Source: Deltaproteobacteria bacterium
Lineage (GTDB): Bacteria > Myxococcota_A > Polyangia > Polyangiales > Polyangiaceae
Direction: 5' to 3'
Length of the DNA stretch: 38,967 bases
Assembly: GCA_016875405.1 (NCBI GenBank)
Contig: VGRJ01000037.1
Location: forward strand, 1-38,967
Numbering within the stretch: position 1 is the stretch's first letter; every line of letters begins with the position of its first letter. The translations under genes were made by a program, and so were the position numbers. Below the pieces are notes generated by a model, which did no database searches, was not told the DNA's origin, and worked only from the letters and a program-made list of their open reading frames with translations. Positions 31,972-38,967 of this stretch are shown here, one piece after another.

Positions 31972-32298
31972 TCAGCCGAGCAGCTGCTCGAGCAGCGCGA
32001 AGCTCTCGTCCTCTTCGGGGTCGACGAGGCCGTCGATGGTCACGATCTCGCGGATCGTGTTGAGGAAGAGCTGGCGGTGTGCCTTCGGCACGTCGGTCGG
32101 GTCGACCTCCTCCGGGCTTGGCGGCACGGCGAGCCACGCGTCGACCTGCTTCTTCTCGTCGGCGGTAAGCTTGAGCTTGCGCACGAGCTTTTTGACGAAC
32201 GAGCGCTCCTCGGCCTGGACCTCGAGATCGGCCCACGCAAACGAGCAGACGAAGCGCATGAGCCGCATGCGATCTTCTCGAGACAGCTTATCGAGCAT
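31972..32298 (-). CDS. TerB-like small protein
   Basis: 108-residue all-helical protein resembling the tellurite-resistance TerB domain: FAWADLEVQAEERSFVKKLV at about 19-38 and TIDGLVDPEEDESFALLEQL at the end, with paired acidic D/E positions that could bind a metal. The N-terminus MLDKLSREDRMRLMRFVCSF begins the first helix. TerB-like proteins are often stress- or membrane-linked; the biochemical role is unresolved. The ATG at 32298 overlaps the end of the PAP2-like gene by 11 bases, so the two are coupled. No tellurite-resistance cluster is present. Confidence 0.82.
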   Translation of the reverse strand: MLDKLSREDRMRLMRFVCSFAWADLEVQAEERSFVKKLVRKLKLTADEKKQVDAWLAVPPSPEEVDPTDVPKAHRQLFLNTIREIVTIDGLVDPEEDESFALLEQLLG

Positions 32299-33262
32299 GG
32301 CGGCAGCGTAGCCCAACCCTCGCCTCGAGAAACCCAAGAAGTTCGCGGAGAACGCCCCCCCCGAGCGTCGGTCCTCCGGGGGTCGCGAGCGGCAGCTCGG
32401 TCGGGTCTGCGGCCCCCGGCACCTCGCGCAGCGCGGTCGGCGGCGCAGGCGGCTTCTCGTTCGACGTCCACGGGTGCGCGAGCGCGACGAGCGCGCCAAC
32501 CCCGTGGCCGAGCAGAAAGCCTCCGAGCTCATCGTCCCACGAGTGCGCGCCGGAGGCGGTCCGCAGCGCTCCGGTGGCCACCGTCGCGGCCTCCGCGAGC
32601 GCGAGGGAGACGACGCGCGCTTCGGCGCCCGACCCCGATCGGAGCGCGTGCACGAGCCGCACGCCTGCGATCGAGGCGATGGTCGAGGTGTGCCCGAACG
32701 GGAAAGCGTCGTGCTCGCCCCCGACGCACGAGAGGCCGTCGTAGGCGCGGGGTTGGCAGCGCTCCGTCAGCGCTTTCAGGCCACCCGTGAGTCCGCTCGT
32801 CAGCGCGAGCGCCTCGGCCTCGACCAGGCTCGAGCGCATCGCGCGCACGAAGGCCGCCGGATCCCGCTGCTTTTGGTAGAACGCGACCTCGAGCCCGACG
32901 CCGCTCAGCATGGCGAGCCCCGTCCCGAAGAACGAGCCGGTGACGTTGCTCTGGCTCGCGTACCGAGCGTCGTGCGGCACCACCGACGCGGGACCCCAGT
33001 CGCTCGCCTGCTGCGGGCTCATGTAGGCGGCGAGCGAGAGCAGGCTCGCCGTCGCAAGGGCCACCTCGCCCGCGGGGCTACCGAACGCCCAGCTCGGCCC
33101 GTTGGGTGCGGCGACCTCGGTCACCTCGGGCGACGGGACGGTCGAAGGTGGCGCGGCCGGCTCCGCGAGGGCGTCCTCGCTCGCGAAGACCGCGGCGAGC
33201 CCTACCGCGAGCCACGACGCGAGGCGGGGGGAACACGTCGTGGGTTCGACGGAGGCATGCAC
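32288..33262 (-). CDS. PAP2-family phosphatase-like membrane protein
   Basis: 324-residue protein with a signal peptide or first helix (LASWLAVGLAAVFASEDALA) and several further membrane segments. The PAP2 (type 2 phosphatidic acid phosphatase) motifs are present but altered: motif 1 KALTERCQPR (K153) lacks the usual RP, motif 2 reads FPFGHTS (H181; normally PSGH), and motif 3 LRTASGAHSWDDELGG keeps R214, H220 and D224. The catalytic His pair survives, so lipid-phosphate or polyprenyl-phosphate hydrolysis is possible. I chose GTG 33262; a TTG at 33292 would extend the N-terminus by ten residues. Coupled with the TerB-like gene downstream; divergent from the extensin-like gene. Confidence 0.8.
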   Translation of the reverse strand: MHASVEPTTCSPRLASWLAVGLAAVFASEDALAEPAAPPSTVPSPEVTEVAAPNGPSWAFGSPAGEVALATASLLSLAAYMSPQQASDWGPASVVPHDARYASQSNVTGSFFGTGLAMLSGVGLEVAFYQKQRDPAAFVRAMRSSLVEAEALALTSGLTGGLKALTERCQPRAYDGLSCVGGEHDAFPFGHTSTIASIAGVRLVHALRSGSGAEARVVSLALAEAATVATGALRTASGAHSWDDELGGFLLGHGVGALVALAHPWTSNEKPPAPPTALREVPGAADPTELPLATPGGPTLGGGVLRELLGFLEARVGLRCRHAR

Positions 33263-33371
33263 GCTCGAAGCGGTCGCGCCCGACTGGGTCAAGGCGCGCC
33301 CACGAGCGCCGCGATCCTGCGCAACCGCCGTTTTCTGTGCCTTCTCGGCGAGGTCGGGCTAAAGGCCCCCC

Positions 33372-35096
33372 ATGTCCATCAGGGCGTGTGTTCTCGGAGC
33401 GATCGTCGCCGGCGGCCTCGGTCTTGTCGCCTCGCCGGCCTCGGCCAGCTCTCCCTTCGTCGAGGTGCCTCCCGCCGAGATCCTCGAGGCGTCGCCAGCG
33501 TACCGCTACGCCAACATGTCGGACGACGACGCGCTCCGTGAGCTCGAGCGCCGCGGCATTGCGTACGAGCGCCTCGACCGCGTGCCGGGCGTGCGCGCCC
33601 CGGTGCGCCTCGCCGGCAAGCTCCACGGCGTGCTGGTCCGCTCCTCGCTCCCGCCGGAGGAGCGAATCGACTCGCCGTTCGAGATCCTCGACGCGCGCCT
33701 CGCGTTGACGCTCGACGATTTCACCGCCTTGCTCGAGGCACACGATGTCGTCGAGCTGGTGCACTACACGATGTACCGGCCGAACGTCGCTCCGTCCGGC
33801 AGCGTGCCCTCGAACGCCGCGGACGATCACGCGGCCCTGCCCGCGGCCGCGCCGAAGCACGTCCCCTCGAAGGCGGTCCCGTCGAAGGGCTCCGTCGTGC
33901 ACCATGGCTCCGCGAAGGGCAAAGACGGCGAGGTCGAGAAGCCCGCGGCGGAGGCGAAGCCCGCGGCGGAGGCGAAGCCCGCGGCGGAGGCGAAGCCCGC
34001 GAGCGCGACGAAGCCCGAGAAATCGGAGAAATCCGAGAAGACCGCGAAGGCTGACAAGGCGCGCAAGAAGGGCAAGAAGAAGAAGGGCGAGGGCAAGGAC
34101 GGCGCTCGCACGGCCGCGAAGATCAAGGGTGCGAAGGAGAAGGAGCGCGACGGTCGCGTCGCGAAGGCCACCCGCACGACCAAGACCTCGCCCCAGGAGG
34201 CCGCGAAGGCAGGCGAGGGGCCCGGCAAGTCCGCGCCGGTGGCGGTCGCCGCCAACGAGCGTCGCGCCGCTGCGCCGTCCGAGGCTGCCCCGGCTGCGGC
34301 TGTCCCGGCTGCGGCTGTCCCGTCCGCGGGCACGCCGCCCGTGGTCGCGCTGTCGAAGGGGGTCGGCGCCGAAGGAGCCGTCACCTCGAGCGGCGTCGAG
34401 CCGAGCGCGGGTGAGGTCACGTCGACCGACGGCGCCTCTAAGGCGACGAGCGCAGAGAAGCCTCGCAAGCGCCGCGCGCGCCATGACAAGGCCACGAAGG
34501 GCCGTCGCGCTGCCCGCGAAGACAGGGCCGAGAAGGCCGAGACGGCCGACGCGAAGGGCGACAAGGCCGACAAGGCCGACGCGAAGGGCGACAAGGCCGA
34601 CAAGGCCGACAAGGCCGACAAGGCCGACAAGGCCGACAAGTCGGACGCGAAGGGCGACAAGGCCGACAAGGCCGACAAGCCTGCCGCGAAGGGCGAGAAG
34701 GCCGACAAGGCCGACAAGTCGGACGCGAAGGGCGACAAGGCCGAGAAGCCTGCCGCGACGGGCGAGACGAGCTCCGATGCCGCGCGGCGGACCTGGGCGC
34801 CGCCGGGAACGCGACATCCCGCCGGGCTCGCCATCGACGTCGGGGCGCTTCGCAAGAGCGATGGCACGTGGCTCCAGGTCGCCGAGCACTTCGGCGGCGC
34901 CATCGGCGCGCCCACCTGCGGCGACCGCGCCAACCCTCCCCAGTCGACCGAGGGGCGCGAGCTCTGGTCGATCGTGTGCGAGTCACGCGACGCCGGCCTC
35001 TTCAGCTACGTGCTGACGCCGAACTACAACGCCGCGCACGCCGACCATTTCCACATGGAAATCAAGCCCGGCTCGCGACTCGTCCTCTTCCACTGA
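33372..35096 (+). CDS. Extensin/M15-like protein split by a Lys/Ala-rich repeat segment
   Basis: 574-residue exported protein (MSIRACVLGAIVAGGLGLVA, cleavage near ASA-SSP). Residues about 27-136 (DARLALTLDDFTALLEAH, ELVHYTMYRPNV) look like the first half of an extensin-like, peptidase-M15-type domain. The second half starts at about 478: TRHPAGLAIDVG (H482, D489, zinc-ligand pattern), two Cys, and TPNYNAAHADHFHMEI (H556, H559, H561). Between them lie about 340 residues of Lys/Ala/Glu-rich low complexity with AEAKP and KADKADAKGD repeats. The domain may be a peptidoglycan peptidase; the insertion, highly basic then mixed-charge, could form a long flexible arm or bind polyanions. ATG 33372 starts it, 80-110 bp from the divergent PAP2-like gene. 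Confidence 0.78.
   Translation: MSIRACVLGAIVAGGLGLVASPASASSPFVEVPPAEILEASPAYRYANMSDDDALRELERRGIAYERLDRVPGVRAPVRLAGKLHGVLVRSSLPPEERIDSPFEILDARLALTLDDFTALLEAHDVVELVHYTMYRPNVAPSGSVPSNAADDHAALPAAAPKHVPSKAVPSKGSVVHHGSAKGKDGEVEKPAAEAKPAAEAKPAAEAKPASATKPEKSEKSEKTAKADKARKKGKKKKGEGKDGARTAAKIKGAKEKERDGRVAKATRTTKTSPQEAAKAGEGPGKSAPVAVAANERRAAAPSEAAPAAAVPAAAVPSAGTPPVVALSKGVGAEGAVTSSGVEPSAGEVTSTDGASKATSAEKPRKRRARHDKATKGRRAAREDRAEKAETADAKGDKADKADAKGDKADKADKADKADKADKSDAKGDKADKADKPAAKGEKADKADKSDAKGDKAEKPAATGETSSDAARRTWAPPGTRHPAGLAIDVGALRKSDGTWLQVAEHFGGAIGAPTCGDRANPPQSTEGRELWSIVCESRDAGLFSYVLTPNYNAAHADHFHMEIKPGSRLVLFH
33941..33994. repeat. 18-bp tandem repeat (three units) encoding AEAKPA
   Basis: GCCCGCGGCGGAGGCGAA occurs at 33941, 33959 and 33977, exact copies in frame in the extensin-like gene. 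They sit near the start of its low-complexity segment. Confidence 0.9.
34551..34759. repeat. Degenerate 9-bp tandem repeats encoding Asp-Lys-Ala
   Basis: GACAAGGCC units are repeated many times, interrupted by GCGAAGGGC and AAGTCGGAC variants, forming a long K-A-D-rich stretch in the extensin-like gene. Copy number probably varies between strains through slippage. Confidence 0.9.
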
Positions 35097-35220
35097 CGCG
35101 CGCAGCGACGCGAGGGAGGGGTCTCCTGACGGCGTGCGCCGCTCGCTCGAGGTCGGCGCGCCGCCTGTTTCTTGAGTTGCCCCGACCGCGGGCCTACCAT
35201 CCGCTCTTCGGAGGTCTCCC

Positions 35221-35994
35221 ATGAAGCTTCGTCCTTTCCTTGGTGTGCTCGGTGCTGCGGTCCTCTCGTCCTCGAGCGCGCTCGCGTTCGACATCGTCAC
35301 GATCGGCGCCGGCGCGCAGTTCCAGGCTGGCGCGGTCGGCCTCATGAAGCCGGACGATCAGACGGCGCCGAGCCCCATCGGGCCTGAAGACTACCCGGGC
35401 TTCGCGGGCCTCAGCCTCGGCGGCGGCGGCTTCGTCGACGTGCGCTTCCTCCACGTCGTCGGCATCGAGTTCGGCGTGCTGCACATGACCGACCGCGGCG
35501 CGGCGGAGATCAAAATCTCGGATGCCGTGGGGAACACGATCTCGAAGTTCGACGTCAAGCTGAAGCAGAACGCGCTCCACATGCCGCTCTACTTGAAGGG
35601 CGCGATCCCGACCGGCGTCGCCAACATCGTCGGCTTCGTCGGCCCCGAGTTCGTGGTGCCGCTCGCGAGCTGCAAGGCGGACGCCGCCGATCGCTTCACC
35701 AACCCCGACTGCGCGGCCGAGATCGTGCCTGACGCACAGTTTCCTAACGCGACTGGAAACTACGGAATTCGCACCAAGTCGAGCGTCCTCGTGTCAGGCG
35801 GCATCGGCTTCGAGTTCAAGCTGCCGATCCCGGCCGTCGACATCCGCATCCCCTTCAGCATCCGCGTCGCCGGCGACCCGAAGCCGAGCGAGAAGCGGAT
35901 CGAGCGCGAGTTTCACGAGGGCGGCCGCGTCGAGTACCAGACGAACTGGCAGCTTCAGGGCCACGCGAACCTCGGCGTCGGCGTCTACTTCTGA
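35221..35994 (+). CDS. Predicted small outer-membrane beta-barrel protein
   Basis: 257-residue protein. MKLRPFLGVLGAAVLSSSSA then LA gives a signal peptide (cleavage ALA-FD). The mature part alternates amphipathic strands with Gly-rich turns (GLSLGGGGFVDVRFLHVVGI, VLVSGGIGFEFKLPIP) and ends in LGVGVYF, with a C-terminal Phe as required for barrel assembly. Four Cys in the 160-185 loop (ASCKADAADRFTNPDCAAEI) may form a disulfide on the surface. CGGAGG lies before the ATG at 35221 (ribosome binding site). Function unknown, perhaps a porin-like or sensing barrel. The 124 bp before it hold no recognisable element. Confidence 0.82.
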   Translation: MKLRPFLGVLGAAVLSSSSALAFDIVTIGAGAQFQAGAVGLMKPDDQTAPSPIGPEDYPGFAGLSLGGGGFVDVRFLHVVGIEFGVLHMTDRGAAEIKISDAVGNTISKFDVKLKQNALHMPLYLKGAIPTGVANIVGFVGPEFVVPLASCKADAADRFTNPDCAAEIVPDAQFPNATGNYGIRTKSSVLVSGGIGFEFKLPIPAVDIRIPFSIRVAGDPKPSEKRIEREFHEGGRVEYQTNWQLQGHANLGVGVYF

Positions 35995-36109
35995 CGGCGC
36001 ACGGCCGCGCTCGCGCGTGGCCTCGCCTTGACGAGGATCAAGGTGTGGCCGACGCGCCGTTCTTCGCGCGGACGGCCGCTCATCTCGTACCTTAGAGGTC
36101 CACGCCCCG

Positions 36110-37282
36110 ATGCTCCGACGCACACTCCGCGCGTTCGCCGCGCTCGCGCTGGCTGCCGTCTCCGCGGGCTGCGAGCCCTTCGCCGTCACCTACGACGCCG
36201 CGCGCGAGGACGTGCCGGTGTTTCGGCGCTCCACCGTGCTCGAGCCGGGAGATCCGGGGACGCCGGCCGAGCTCCGCGTCGTCGCCTGGAACATCAAGTA
36301 CGGGGCCGGTCGCATCCCCTTCTGGTTCGACTGTTGGGGTGACCGCGTGCAGATGTCGAAGGCCGAGGTCGACGAGAACCTCTCCAAGCTCTACGCGCAC
36401 CTGAGAGAGCTCGACCCGGACGTCCTCTTGGTCGAGGAGATCGAGGTCAACTCGCGGCGCTCGGCCTACGTCGACATGGTGCGAGGGATCCTCGAGAACA
36501 CGCGCCTCAACTACGCGGCGTACTACGAGACCTGGAACAGCCAGTACGTCGCCTCCGAGGGCGTCGGCCGCATCAACCTCGGGAACGCGATCTTCTCCAA
36601 GTACCCGATCCGTCGCGCCGAGCGCATCCGCCAAGAAGACCGCACCGATCAGGGCGGGCTCACCAAGTACTTCTACCTTCACCGCGCCGTCGGGCGCGCC
36701 GAGCTCGAGCTGCGTCCGGGCGAGCGCGCCGTCGCCCTCGTCGTGCACACCGAGGCCTACGACAACGACGGCACCAAGCAGCGCCAGATCCAGCAGATCC
36801 GCGAGCTGGTCGCAGCCGAGACCCTGCCCACCGTGCTCGGCGGCGACTTCAACGAGCTCCCGCCCGTCGCGGTGCGACTGGAGGGATTCCCCGACGAGCG
36901 CGACGAGGCGGTGTGCAGCGAGGACTTTGTGCAGCCGCCGTACACACCGCACGTGATGCAGCCGTTCTATGACGAGCTCGTCCCCGCGCTCGCGCTCGAG
37001 CGCTACGGGACGACGGAGGCCGAGCAGTCCCGCTACTTCACGCACTCGGTCCTCGGGCCGGACGACGTGAACGACGAGGGCCAGAGCGGCGACTGGAACC
37101 GCACGCTCGATTATTTGTTCGCGACGACGTCGACGAGCTGGGTGCCCGGCTCGACCGACGTCGTGCAGCGCAAGGGCCAGCGGCTCGGTGGAGACGCGGG
37201 GCTCGGGCCGGTCATCGTCTCGGACGTGCTGCGCCTGTCCGACCACGCCCCGGTGATCGGGACCTGGAGGCTCACGCCATGA
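36110..37282 (+). CDS. Endonuclease/exonuclease/phosphatase-fold lipoprotein
   Basis: 390-residue predicted lipoprotein (MLRRTLRAFAALALAAVSAGC, lipobox SAGC, Cys21). The EEP fold residues are all visible: WNIKYG (60-65), the metal-binding Glu in LLVEEIE (109-112), the catalytic His region VVHTEAY (H213), GGDFNE (D246, N248), RTLDYLF and SDHAPV (D378, H379). This superfamily cleaves phosphoester bonds in DNA, RNA, lipids or phosphoinositides; the exported location favours an extracellular substrate. The length suits a nuclease or sphingomyelinase-like member; the substrate is undetermined. Its stop overlaps the next gene by four bases (ATGA), so it forms an operon with that barrel. The gap 35995-36109 contains TTGACG at about 36028 but no matching -10. 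Confidence 0.88.
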   Translation: MLRRTLRAFAALALAAVSAGCEPFAVTYDAAREDVPVFRRSTVLEPGDPGTPAELRVVAWNIKYGAGRIPFWFDCWGDRVQMSKAEVDENLSKLYAHLRELDPDVLLVEEIEVNSRRSAYVDMVRGILENTRLNYAAYYETWNSQYVASEGVGRINLGNAIFSKYPIRRAERIRQEDRTDQGGLTKYFYLHRAVGRAELELRPGERAVALVVHTEAYDNDGTKQRQIQQIRELVAAETLPTVLGGDFNELPPVAVRLEGFPDERDEAVCSEDFVQPPYTPHVMQPFYDELVPALALERYGTTEAEQSRYFTHSVLGPDDVNDEGQSGDWNRTLDYLFATTSTSWVPGSTDVVQRKGQRLGGDAGLGPVIVSDVLRLSDHAPVIGTWRLTP

Positions 37283-38160
37283 GGCTCGCGCCCTACGCCG
37301 CCGCGCTGGCCCTGTCCCTCGCGTCGTCCTTCGCTGCGGCGGAGCCCATGCCTGCGCGCGAGACCGCCGACGTCTTGCCCCCAAAGAGCTTCGAGATCGG
37401 CGTCTTCAGCCCCGCGCGGATTGGCCTGCCGCACGTCGAGCTCGAGGTGCACCCGCTCGCGGCGCTGGTGGCCCCTCACGTCGACGCACGCTTTTGGCTG
37501 CGTCGCCCCGCGTCGCTCGGCGACGTCCGGTTCTCGTGGGTCCTGGGCCTCGCGGTGCCGACGCCCGCGCTCCGGCTCGCGAAGCCTCTCGGGCTCGCGG
37601 GTGATCTCGTCCCGTCTTGCAAGGTCGCGGCCGTCGAGCCCAACGCCGCGCGCTGGTGTCAGGAGTCCGGCTGGGTGGTCGCGCCGAAGCTCGCGCTCTG
37701 GATGTCGAAGGGCGTCGTGCGCGGAGGCGAGGAGCGCGGCGTCTTCACGATGCTCGCCGAGGCGACGAAGGGCCTCGTCGTCGCGGGCGAGGCCGCGCGA
37801 CCGCTCGACGCGTGGGCCCCGGTCACGACGCAGCTCGCCCCCTATCTCGGCGGCTTTCGCGCCGACCTCCGCGCGCGCTACGACCACGCCGTGCTCGACG
37901 GCCTCCGTCTGCGCGGAGAGCTCGGAGCGACCTGGATCGGCCGCCCCGCCGACGATCCGCTCTCGCCGCTCTTCCTGATGGCGTACGTCGGGGCGGACGT
38001 GCGCACGAGTCCGCACACCCGCATCACCGCGGGCGTCGTCGCGTGGAACGCCGACAAGCACGAGCGCGTCGTCGTGACCAACGCCGACGGCTTCGCCGAG
38101 GTCTCGTACGTCCGGTCGTACGAGCTGTGGCCGGCCGTGGACTTCGTCTGGCGGTATTAG
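37279..38160 (+). CDS. Predicted outer-membrane beta-barrel protein
   Basis: 293-residue exported protein. MRLAPYAAALALSLASSFAA is a signal peptide with cleavage at AAA-EP. The body alternates strands (KSFEIGVFSPARIGLPHVEL, VDARFWLRRPASLGDVRFSW, GVVAWNADKHERVVV) and ends YELWPAVDFVWRY, with an aromatic C-terminal residue. Cys115 and Cys131 (SCKVAAVEPNAARWCQ) may pair. It shares an ATGA overlap with the EEP lipoprotein, so both are probably made together at the outer membrane. No family was recognised. A stem-loop follows its stop codon. Confidence 0.82.
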   Translation: MRLAPYAAALALSLASSFAAAEPMPARETADVLPPKSFEIGVFSPARIGLPHVELEVHPLAALVAPHVDARFWLRRPASLGDVRFSWVLGLAVPTPALRLAKPLGLAGDLVPSCKVAAVEPNAARWCQESGWVVAPKLALWMSKGVVRGGEERGVFTMLAEATKGLVVAGEAARPLDAWAPVTTQLAPYLGGFRADLRARYDHAVLDGLRLRGELGATWIGRPADDPLSPLFLMAYVGADVRTSPHTRITAGVVAWNADKHERVVVTNADGFAEVSYVRSYELWPAVDFVWRY

Positions 38161-38161
38161 G

Positions 38162-38184
38162 CGCCGCTCGGGGTGTGAGCGGCG
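38162..38184 (+). terminator. Stem-loop after the barrel gene
   Basis: CGCCGCTC (38162-38169), loop GGGGTGT, GAGCGGCG (38177-38184) is an 8-bp perfect stem just past the TAG of the barrel gene. No T-run follows. A second 6-bp stem, ACGCAC/GTGCGT, lies at 38217-38234. Together they may end this transcript or the opposing one. Confidence 0.45.
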
Positions 38185-38316
38185 GGGCCGTCGTTGGCCG
38201 CGCCGCTCCGATGCTTACGCACAAAGTCGTGCGTTCTGCTTCGGTCCTCGAGTCCGCGTGAGGCCAAGACGGTCCTCCCCTTCGCGATAGTTGCGGCGCT
38301 CTTGAGAGCAACGCCT

Positions 38317-38967
38317 TCACTCACAGACGTAAGACGAGACCGTCATCGTAACGAGCTTGTCGGCCCCGCAACCGGTTTCACCCGTGAGGGTAATTGTTGA
38401 ACCGTCGGCACTGATGGTTGCGGTGCGCCCCTGCATCGCGCCTGTCTCCTTCAAGTCGGCGAGCGGTTTCAGTTCGACGCCGCCCACGTCGAGCACCCTT
38501 GCTTCGACGCCGACGTGCGAAGCATCACAGATAGCGGTCGTCGTGCCGCTCTTCGAGCACGAGCCAGTCATGACCGCATCCGACTTCGAACCTTTCGCCT
38601 TCCAAGTAGGCTTCGGCATTGCCCCCGCTTTGCACTGAAACGTAGTGACACTCACCGTCACGAGCTTGTCGGCGCCGCAACCGGTTTCACCCGTGAGGGT
38701 AATTGTTGAACCATCGGCACTGATGGCTGCGGTGCGCCCCTGCATCGCGCCTGTCTCCTTCAAGTCGGCGAGCGGCTTCAGTTCGACGCCGTCCACGTCG
38801 AGCACTCTCGCTTCGACCCCAACGGAGGCCGCGTCGCAAACCGCCGTCGTCGTGCCGCTCTTCGAGCACGAGCCAGTCATGACCGCCTCCGACTTCGTGC
38901 CCGTTGCGACCCAACTATAACCAGGACCGAGATTTGCCTGACACTTGGCGGACACGCACGTCTCGTT
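38317..38967 (-). CDS. Protein with two tandem Cys-rich domains (partial at the right edge)
   Basis: The reading frame stays open to the window's right end, so the N-terminus is missing. What is visible is two copies of an about 100-residue domain: copy 1 (GYSWVATGTKSEAVMTGSCS ... VTTFQC) and copy 2 (KPTWKAKGSKSDAVMTGSCS ... VSSYVC). Each has four cysteines (SCSKSG, VCD, GCGA, QC/VC) and the segments VGVEARVLD, LKPLADLKETGAMQGRT and GSTITLTGETGCGADKL, with alternating strands typical of a beta-sandwich or surface repeat module. No family was recognised. The two copies are nearly identical and the DNA is visibly less GC-rich, with unusual codons for the region, so recent duplication and perhaps acquisition are likely. 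Confidence 0.8.
   Translation of the reverse strand, partial: NETCVSAKCQANLGPGYSWVATGTKSEAVMTGSCSKSGTTTAVCDAASVGVEARVLDVDGVELKPLADLKETGAMQGRTAAISADGSTITLTGETGCGADKLVTVSVTTFQCKAGAMPKPTWKAKGSKSDAVMTGSCSKSGTTTAICDASHVGVEARVLDVGGVELKPLADLKETGAMQGRTATISADGSTITLTGETGCGADKLVTMTVSSYVCE
38350..38897. repeat. Direct duplication: two 239-bp copies with a 309-bp period
   Basis: Copies at 38350-38588 and 38659-38897 match at roughly nine bases in ten by my hand count, with differences concentrated near the middle of the domain. Period 309 bp equals 103 codons, so the gene can gain or lose whole domains in frame. Confidence 0.9.

Noticed and set aside
34551-34759. Short repeated units as a possible CRISPR array
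   Set aside because: Units are 9 bp, contiguous and coding for Lys-Ala-Asp, without spacers or cas genes.
35097-35220. Possible small RNA gene in the 124-bp gap before the barrel gene
   Set aside because: No conserved signature of SRP RNA, 6S RNA or a riboswitch is visible.
36028-36109. TTGACG as a -35 box for the EEP gene
   Set aside because: No -10 hexamer at a normal distance, so a promoter call is not supported.

Overview
The window is very GC-rich DNA with dense, strongly biased coding and few gaps. It looks like a chromosomal segment of a myxobacterium (Myxococcota, probably Polyangiales/Sorangium-like). The reasons are the many cysteine-rich lipoproteins with Ser/Gly/Thr linkers, a DUF4388 response regulator, an FHA-GGDEF protein, HEAT-type repeat proteins and outer-membrane barrels of the kind seen in that phylum. 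This placement is inferred from composition and gene style, not from a marker phylogeny. I saw no rRNA, tRNA, CRISPR array, insertion sequence or phage gene, and no gene-free stretch over 300 bases (the longest gaps are 20228-20415, 23030-23199 and 38161-38316).

Layout. 50-907: cysteine-rich lipoprotein. 926-3347 (-): MoxR ATPase plus a DUF2201/VWA protein. 3394-5481: helical-repeat protein, divergent from MoxR. 5498-6196 (-): lipoprotein with an 18-bp tandem repeat in its linker. 6310-8218: small anchored protein overlapping a GT-C-like membrane protein. 8241-11612 (-): aspS and a receiver-DUF4388 regulator. 11676-14744: polytopic membrane protein, YbgC-type thioesterase, repeat protein. 14753-15756: small lipoprotein divergent from oligoribonuclease (orn). 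15793-20227 (-): FHA-GGDEF, class III aminotransferase, LuxE-like and LuxC-like proteins, the last three overlapping end to end. 20416-22993 (-): lipoprotein, HEAT protein, DUF4149 membrane protein and a short conserved-looking protein. 23200-26954: Kelch lipoprotein and priA. 27003-27326 (-): trxA. 27448-31013: GyrI-like protein, Omp85-like barrel, kinase-like lipoprotein. 31015-31860 (-): decayed lipoprotein gene. 31972-33262 (-): PAP2-like and TerB-like proteins. 33372-35096: extensin/M15-like protein interrupted by a large Lys/Ala-rich segment. 35221-38160: two predicted barrels and an endonuclease/exonuclease/phosphatase-fold lipoprotein. 38317-right edge (-): duplicated Cys-rich domains in DNA of visibly lower GC.

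Housekeeping genes (aspS, orn, priA, trxA) are mixed with lineage-specific envelope genes. The best candidates for something undescribed are: (1) the aminotransferase-LuxE-LuxC operon, which has the three activities needed to turn an activated acyl group into an aldehyde and then an amine, has no luxAB, and has a c-di-GMP-type signalling gene just upstream; (2) the POTRA-less Omp85-like barrel overlapping a lipoprotein that resembles a kinase-like family but lacks its expected catalytic residues; (3) the extensin-like domain split by about 340 Lys/Ala-rich residues; and (4) a MoxR-DUF2201 pair whose metallopeptidase-like motif has lost its glutamate.
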